Assembly: GCA_023418755.1 (NCBI GenBank)
Contig: JAEZZE010000060.1
Location: 1-10,476 of the forward strand
Direction of reading: 5' to 3'
Origin: Bacillota bacterium
GTDB lineage: Bacteria > Bacillota > Bacilli > Paenibacillales > Paenibacillaceae
Length of the DNA stretch: 10,476 bases
Each line of letters starts with the position of its first letter. Position 1 is the stretch's first letter. The translations under genes were made by a program, and so were the position numbers. The notes below the pieces were generated by a model that was not told where the DNA came from, ran no database searches, and saw only the letters and a program-made list of their open reading frames with translations. Shown here piece after piece: positions 7,031 to 10,476 of the stretch.

Positions 7031-9091
7031 ATGAACGCAAGAGAGACAAGCGGCATGCGAACGTTCGGACGAGGAACTGTCGTCCTCTCGTTTGCCGCGG
7101 CATCCGGATGTCTGCTGTCCATTCAAAACGGGCCAAAACAAGCCTGGACCGGCACTTTGACGATCGATATCGGCTGCGAAGGCAGGTATCGGACCGGTCG
7201 GCTGGAATACCGCTCCTTCGAGGGGGCGAACACGTGGGATCTTCCCCGGATCGTTCCTGGAGCGGACCCGGAGAAGGCTTGGGATTTTGACGGTTTTGAA
7301 GAGACGGACGGCGCCCTGGAGACGCGTTTTCGAATGGAGGAGCTGGAGCTGACCGTTCGGTATCGGATCGACGGCGGAACGGTCGCGATCGAAGCGGAGT
7401 TCGTCAGCGAAGCGCCCCGGAAGCTTCACGTAAACGGCGTGGCGTTCATGCTCAGCCAGCCGCTCGGCGGCGAGTCGATCGCGTTCGATTTTCCCGGCAA
7501 CGTCCCGTATCCGGTATTCCAAGCCAGCGGGCTGCCGGAAGGCGAAGCGGTGGAGACCGGTCTGGTCAACCCCGTCGTTCGCCTCGTTAGCGGAGAAGTT
7601 CGCACGAACGTGATTTTCGTCGACGAGGAAGAGAAGTGGGGGACGGGAGTTTACCGTTCGGGAAGCGAGCTGCATCTGGTCAATCTGGCGGCCGTGGAAG
7701 CCGAACTCGAGCCCGGGAAGCCGCTCGTCTGCGGCGCCCTGTACATTCAGGCCAACGCGGGCGGAGAGGCGGAGGCTTTCGCGGCGATCCGGGGGCTGTA
7801 CATCGGCAAGGGCTGGACGCCGCCGACGGACGGTCATCGGGACGGCGTGCTTTATTCCTGCCATCCTCACGGCACGATGGATTCGGGTTTTCCGCACCGG
7901 CGGGATATGGCGGAATACGCGCGGGAATTGGACGGCCTGCGGGAGATGGGCATCGATCACGTATGGGTGCTGCCGATCTTCGAGCATCTCGACCGCGGCG
8001 TATACCATCCGACCGACCAACGGATCGTGGATGAACGCTACGGCGGATACGAGGCCGTGCGGAGCTTCAGCCGGCGCATCCGCGAGCTCGGCATGACGCT
8101 GCTTTTCGATTACGTGCCGCACGGACCGGAGCCGGAAGACCCGCTTGGCCTTGCGCATCGGGAATGGGCTTCGCTGCGGCGGGACGGCGAACTCCAGAGC
8201 GAGTGGAATTGCCTGTCGTTCGACATGACCCATCCCGATTACTTGCAATATACGAAGGATCTGGTCCGGGAGCATGTCGCCCGGTTCGACGTGGACGGCG
8301 CGAGAATCGATTGCGCCATGGGCGGCCTGACGAACTGGCGGCCTTACGGGGATCACCGGCCGAGCAACTCGAACTTGAAGGGCGGCATCCTGATCTCGAA
8401 GGCGATCCGGGACGGTTTCGCGGAGAGCGGCAAGAAGCCGCTGGTGACGCCGGAAAATTTCAATCCGGTGCCGGCCTACGCGCCGACGACCGACGTATTC
8501 TACGACATGGCGCTCTTCCGGGCGTTATACGACATGGAGAACGCGGGATTAACGCCGGAGCGATTCGCGTACGAGCTGACTCGCTGGCTCGAAGCCGAAC
8601 TGCTCAGCACCGTTCCGGGTTATGTCAAGCTGCGCTTTCTCGGCAATCACGATACGGTGACCTGGGTATGGAACAAAGCCCGCGCGACCGCATGGTACGG
8701 CGTTGACCGCGCGAAAGCGCTTTGGGTGCTGCTGAGCTGCGTCGACGGCATGCCGATGCTCTACCAGGGCGACGAGGACGCTTCGATCTACGGCGGGGAA
8801 GGTCCCGACTTGCGGCCCTTTTTCCGCGAATTGTTTGCGATGCGCAAACGGTATCTCGGCAACGATTACGCGACGGATTACGTCTATTCGGGAACGCCCG
8901 TCGTGGCGTTCTATCGCCGCGGCGAAGGCGGCGAACGGCTCGTGGCCGTGAACCTGTCCGGCGAGCCGGCGGCGTTCGCGGAAGCGAAGCCATTCCTGTC
9001 CAGAGGGGCGCGGCTCGTCTTCGGGGAAGCCGGAGCGTCAGCCGAGGGCGCGACCCTGCGCGGTTACGGCAGCGCGGTTTGGGCGCTGTGA
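7031..9091 (+). CDS. Cytoplasmic GH13 (alpha-amylase family) glycoside hydrolase with atypical region I
   Basis: This 686-residue retaining alpha-glycosidase probably acts inside the cell, since no signal peptide is seen. The ATG at 7031 has AAGGAGG at 7014-7020. Longer in-frame forms would run back into the oxygenase gene. Residues 1 to about 270 are beta-rich and look like an N-terminal sandwich domain. A TIM barrel spans about 280-600, and a short beta domain ends the protein. Conserved GH13 regions are present: region I LLFDYVPHG (D360), region II GARID with nucleophile D427, region III VTPEN with acid/base E475, and region IV FLGNHD with D541. MLYQGDE follows. Region I normally reads DxVxNH; here it is DYVPHG, so the usual Asn-His pair reads His-Gly. 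The catalytic triad is intact, so activity is expected, but specificity and subfamily are unclear. It precedes the sarcosine oxidase-like gene by 25 bases, so they form one transcription unit. Confidence 0.92.
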   Translation: MNARETSGMRTFGRGTVVLSFAAASGCLLSIQNGPKQAWTGTLTIDIGCEGRYRTGRLEYRSFEGANTWDLPRIVPGADPEKAWDFDGFEETDGALETRFRMEELELTVRYRIDGGTVAIEAEFVSEAPRKLHVNGVAFMLSQPLGGESIAFDFPGNVPYPVFQASGLPEGEAVETGLVNPVVRLVSGEVRTNVIFVDEEEKWGTGVYRSGSELHLVNLAAVEAELEPGKPLVCGALYIQANAGGEAEAFAAIRGLYIGKGWTPPTDGHRDGVLYSCHPHGTMDSGFPHRRDMAEYARELDGLREMGIDHVWVLPIFEHLDRGVYHPTDQRIVDERYGGYEAVRSFSRRIRELGMTLLFDYVPHGPEPEDPLGLAHREWASLRRDGELQSEWNCLSFDMTHPDYLQYTKDLVREHVARFDVDGARIDCAMGGLTNWRPYGDHRPSNSNLKGGILISKAIRDGFAESGKKPLVTPENFNPVPAYAPTTDVFYDMALFRALYDMENAGLTPERFAYELTRWLEAELLSTVPGYVKLRFLGNHDTVTWVWNKARATAWYGVDRAKALWVLLSCVDGMPMLYQGDEDASIYGGEGPDLRPFFRELFAMRKRYLGNDYATDYVYSGTPVVAFYRRGEGGERLVAVNLSGEPAAFAEAKPFLSRGARLVFGEAGASAEGATLRGYGSAVWAL

Positions 9092-9100
9092 GCCCATTCG

Positions 9101-9108
9101 GGAGGAGG
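9101..9108 (+). promoter_or_regulatory. Ribosome binding site that fixes a GTG start
   Basis: GGAGGAGG lies 8 bases before the GTG at 9117. An ATG at 9115 overlaps that GTG but is in another frame and opens only a shadow product. The GTG frame gives MGHYDVIVVGAGAMG, the expected FAD-binding N-terminus. Confidence 0.8.
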
Positions 9109-9116
9109 AAGCGCAT

Positions 9117-10256
9117 GTGGGACATTACGACGTTATCGTCGTCGGCGCCGGCGCGATGGGCATGTCGACGGGGTATCATTTGGCCGCGAACGGCCGTCGG
9201 ACGCTCCTGATCGACGCGGACGATCCGCCGCATCGGAGCGGGGCCCATCACGGCGAGACGCGCATTATCCGCCATGCTTACGGGGAAGGGCGGGCTTATA
9301 CGCCGATGGCGCTGCGCGCCCGTCAGCTCTGGAAGGAGCTGGAGCGGGAGACCGGGAGGCGATTGTTCCTGCCGACCGGCTTTCTTCAGACCGGGGAGCC
9401 GGGCTCGGCCATGCTCGAGGAAATGCGGCAAAGCGCGATCGAGCACGCACTGCCGGTCGAGTCGCTCGCACGGGCGGAAATTCGCCGCCGCTGGCCGGCT
9501 CTCGCGCTTCCCGAAACGCATGTCGGATGCTACGAAAACAGCGGCGGCGTGCTACTGTGCGAGGCTTGCATCGGCGCCTACCGCGAGGCGGCCTTGGCGC
9601 GGGGAGCCGCGCTGCTGACCAATACGCCGGTCGTCGCCGTCGAGCCGGACGCGCAAGGCGTGACGGTCCGGACTGAAGCCGGCGAATACCGGGCGGATGC
9701 GGTTGTTCTGTCCGTCGGCAAATTCGCGGGGCCGCTGCTTGGGGGTATCGGGCTTAAGCCGCCGCTGACGCCGATCCGCAAGACGGTCGCATGGTTTTCC
9801 GCGAACGGAGGCGAATACGGCGCCGGGCGGTTTCCCGCTTTTCTGTTCGACCTGCCGGAAGGCGTCTACTACGGTTTTCCCGATCTGGACGGCTCGGGCG
9901 TCAAAGCGGGACGCCACGACGGCGACTGGCGGCCGGCCCCCGCCGGCGAACCGCTCGCTTCTTACGGCGCCTATCCCGACGATGGGATAGACGTCGGCCG
10001 ATTCGTCGGGAAGTACCTGCCCGGGGCCGAAGCGACGCCGAGCAGAGGGGCTTCCTGCTCCTACACGATGACGCCGGACGAGCATTTCATTCTCGATCGT
10101 CATCCGGAGCACGCCCGGATCGTCATCGGTGCCGGCTTCTCGGGCCACGGCTTCAAGTTCGCGAGCGTGATCGGGGAGATGCTGGCCCGAATGGCCTCCG
10201 GAGAGCCGCCCGGCTTCGATATCGGCCTGTTCTCCATCTCCAGATTCACCTCGTAG
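9117..10256 (+). CDS. soxA: Monomeric sarcosine oxidase / N-methyl amino acid oxidase (covalent FAD)
   Basis: This flavoenzyme of 379 residues belongs to the MSOX/SolA family. It oxidises the N-methyl group of sarcosine or other N-methyl amino acids to formaldehyde and H2O2 in the cytoplasm. The Rossmann FAD motif VVGAGAMG is at 8-15. From remembered Bacillus MSOX numbering, key residues fall at matching or near-matching places: R49 and R52 in ETRIIRHAYGEG, Y252 (MSOX Y254), K263 (K265), H267 (H269), C314 in RGASCSYT (the covalent-flavin C315), Y316 (Y317) and K347 in FSGHGFKF (the oxygen-activating K348). Length is also close to MSOX. With all these residues kept, sarcosine or a near analogue such as N-methyl amino acid or pipecolate is a likely substrate, and SolA-like N-methyltryptophan oxidation is the alternative. 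Its place directly after a GH13 gene is unusual and suggests the N-methyl compound comes from a glycoside. Confidence 0.95.
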   Translation: MGHYDVIVVGAGAMGMSTGYHLAANGRRTLLIDADDPPHRSGAHHGETRIIRHAYGEGRAYTPMALRARQLWKELERETGRRLFLPTGFLQTGEPGSAMLEEMRQSAIEHALPVESLARAEIRRRWPALALPETHVGCYENSGGVLLCEACIGAYREAALARGAALLTNTPVVAVEPDAQGVTVRTEAGEYRADAVVLSVGKFAGPLLGGIGLKPPLTPIRKTVAWFSANGGEYGAGRFPAFLFDLPEGVYYGFPDLDGSGVKAGRHDGDWRPAPAGEPLASYGAYPDDGIDVGRFVGKYLPGAEATPSRGASCSYTMTPDEHFILDRHPEHARIVIGAGFSGHGFKFASVIGEMLARMASGEPPGFDIGLFSISRFTS

Positions 10257-10287
10257 CGGTTATTTAATTGTTCAAAAACGAACTCAA

Positions 10288-10329
10288 CACGTACTTCACG
10301 CGCACTCTACGCGTGCTTAACATGCGCTT
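10288..10329 (+). repeat. Degenerate short repeats with an embedded stem-loop before the last gene
   Basis: Four similar units follow each other: CACGTACTT (10288-10296), CACGCGCACT (10297-10306), TACGCGTGCTT (10308-10318) and CATGCGCTT (10321-10329). The shared pattern is roughly YAYGCGYxCTT with uneven spacing. Within them CACGCG (10297-10302) and CGCGTG (10310-10315) form a 6-bp inverted repeat. No T-run follows. It could be a regulator site, a structured leader or a chance low-complexity stretch. Confidence 0.4.
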
Positions 10330-10347
10330 GACAGGAAGGATGATTCG

Positions 10348-10476
10348 ATGATGGAACGCGGAATTTATTTCGACGGCTGGTACCGGGACGAGCACTGCTA
10401 TCATCCGAGCCTGCCGATGCGCAGGACGCAGATGGTGGAGGACCTGGTCGACTACGAGGCGACGCTGCTCGTCTGG
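10348..10476 (+). CDS. Start of an unidentified gene, possibly a glycoside hydrolase-like protein (runs off window)
   Basis: A reading frame opens at ATG 10348 with AGGAAGGA at 10333-10340 (7-base spacing) and stays open for 43 codons to the last base. A second ATG follows at once at 10351 and could be the true start. The peptide begins MMERGIYFDGWYRDEHCYHP and continues with a charged segment ending DYEATLLVW. There is no signal peptide. The FDGW and CYHPSLP patterns together with a following LLVW strand resemble the first strand and loop of a TIM-barrel sugar-active enzyme. This is only an impression from a short piece, and I do not recognise the family with certainty. It continues the same direction and cluster, 91 bases after the sarcosine oxidase-like gene. 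Confidence 0.6.
   Translation, partial: MMERGIYFDGWYRDEHCYHPSLPMRRTQMVEDLVDYEATLLVW

Noticed and set aside
10328..10356. Perfect TTGACA at 10328-10333 as a promoter -35
   Set aside because: The -10 would fall at about 10351-10356 inside the coding start, where the sequence is ATGGAA. It overlaps the ribosome binding site region.

Overview
The window suggests a GC-rich, endospore-former-type Firmicute of the Paenibacillaceae (Paenibacillus/Cohnella-like). The reasons are the strong AGGAGG-type ribosome binding sites, the TTG and GTG starts, a YesM/YesN-type two-component pair, and a LplA/LipO-type lipoprotein binding protein. All supported genes lie on the + strand in one direction. The genus is inferred from style and gene content, not proven.

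Layout. Positions 1-555 hold the C-terminal end of a YesM-like sensor histidine kinase, which overlaps a complete YesN-like AraC-type response regulator (530-2167). A 186-base gap with a good -10 box follows. Next comes a cluster: an extracellular sugar-binding lipoprotein (2354-4045), an RpiA-like isomerase with one altered active-site residue (4062-4745), a Gfo/Idh/MocA oxidoreductase with a TTG start (4905-5984), a phytanoyl-CoA dioxygenase-family Fe(II)/2-oxoglutarate oxygenase (6210-6944), a cytoplasmic GH13 glycosidase (7031-9091), a monomeric sarcosine oxidase-type flavoenzyme (9117-10256), and the first 43 codons of another gene (10348 to the window edge).

How they may work together (inference). 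The two-component pair probably senses an extracellular glycoside or a related cell-surface state and activates the binding-protein promoter. The binding protein would deliver a ligand to an ABC importer whose permeases are not in this window. Inside the cell, GH13, the sugar oxidoreductase, the isomerase, the oxygenase and the N-demethylating flavoenzyme would break the ligand down. The combination points to a sugar conjugate bearing an N-methylated amine or amino acid, or to a substrate decorated by hydroxylation. I do not recognise this gene set as a described pathway.

The longer gaps between cluster genes (4746-4904, 5985-6209, 6945-7030, 10257-10347) each contain inverted repeats or stem-loops without a clear U-tract. 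The one at 6028-6143 is a nested pair of 10-bp perfect inverted repeats in an AT-richer island. No rRNA, tRNA, CRISPR array, transposase or phage gene was seen, and no gene-free stretch exceeds 300 bases.
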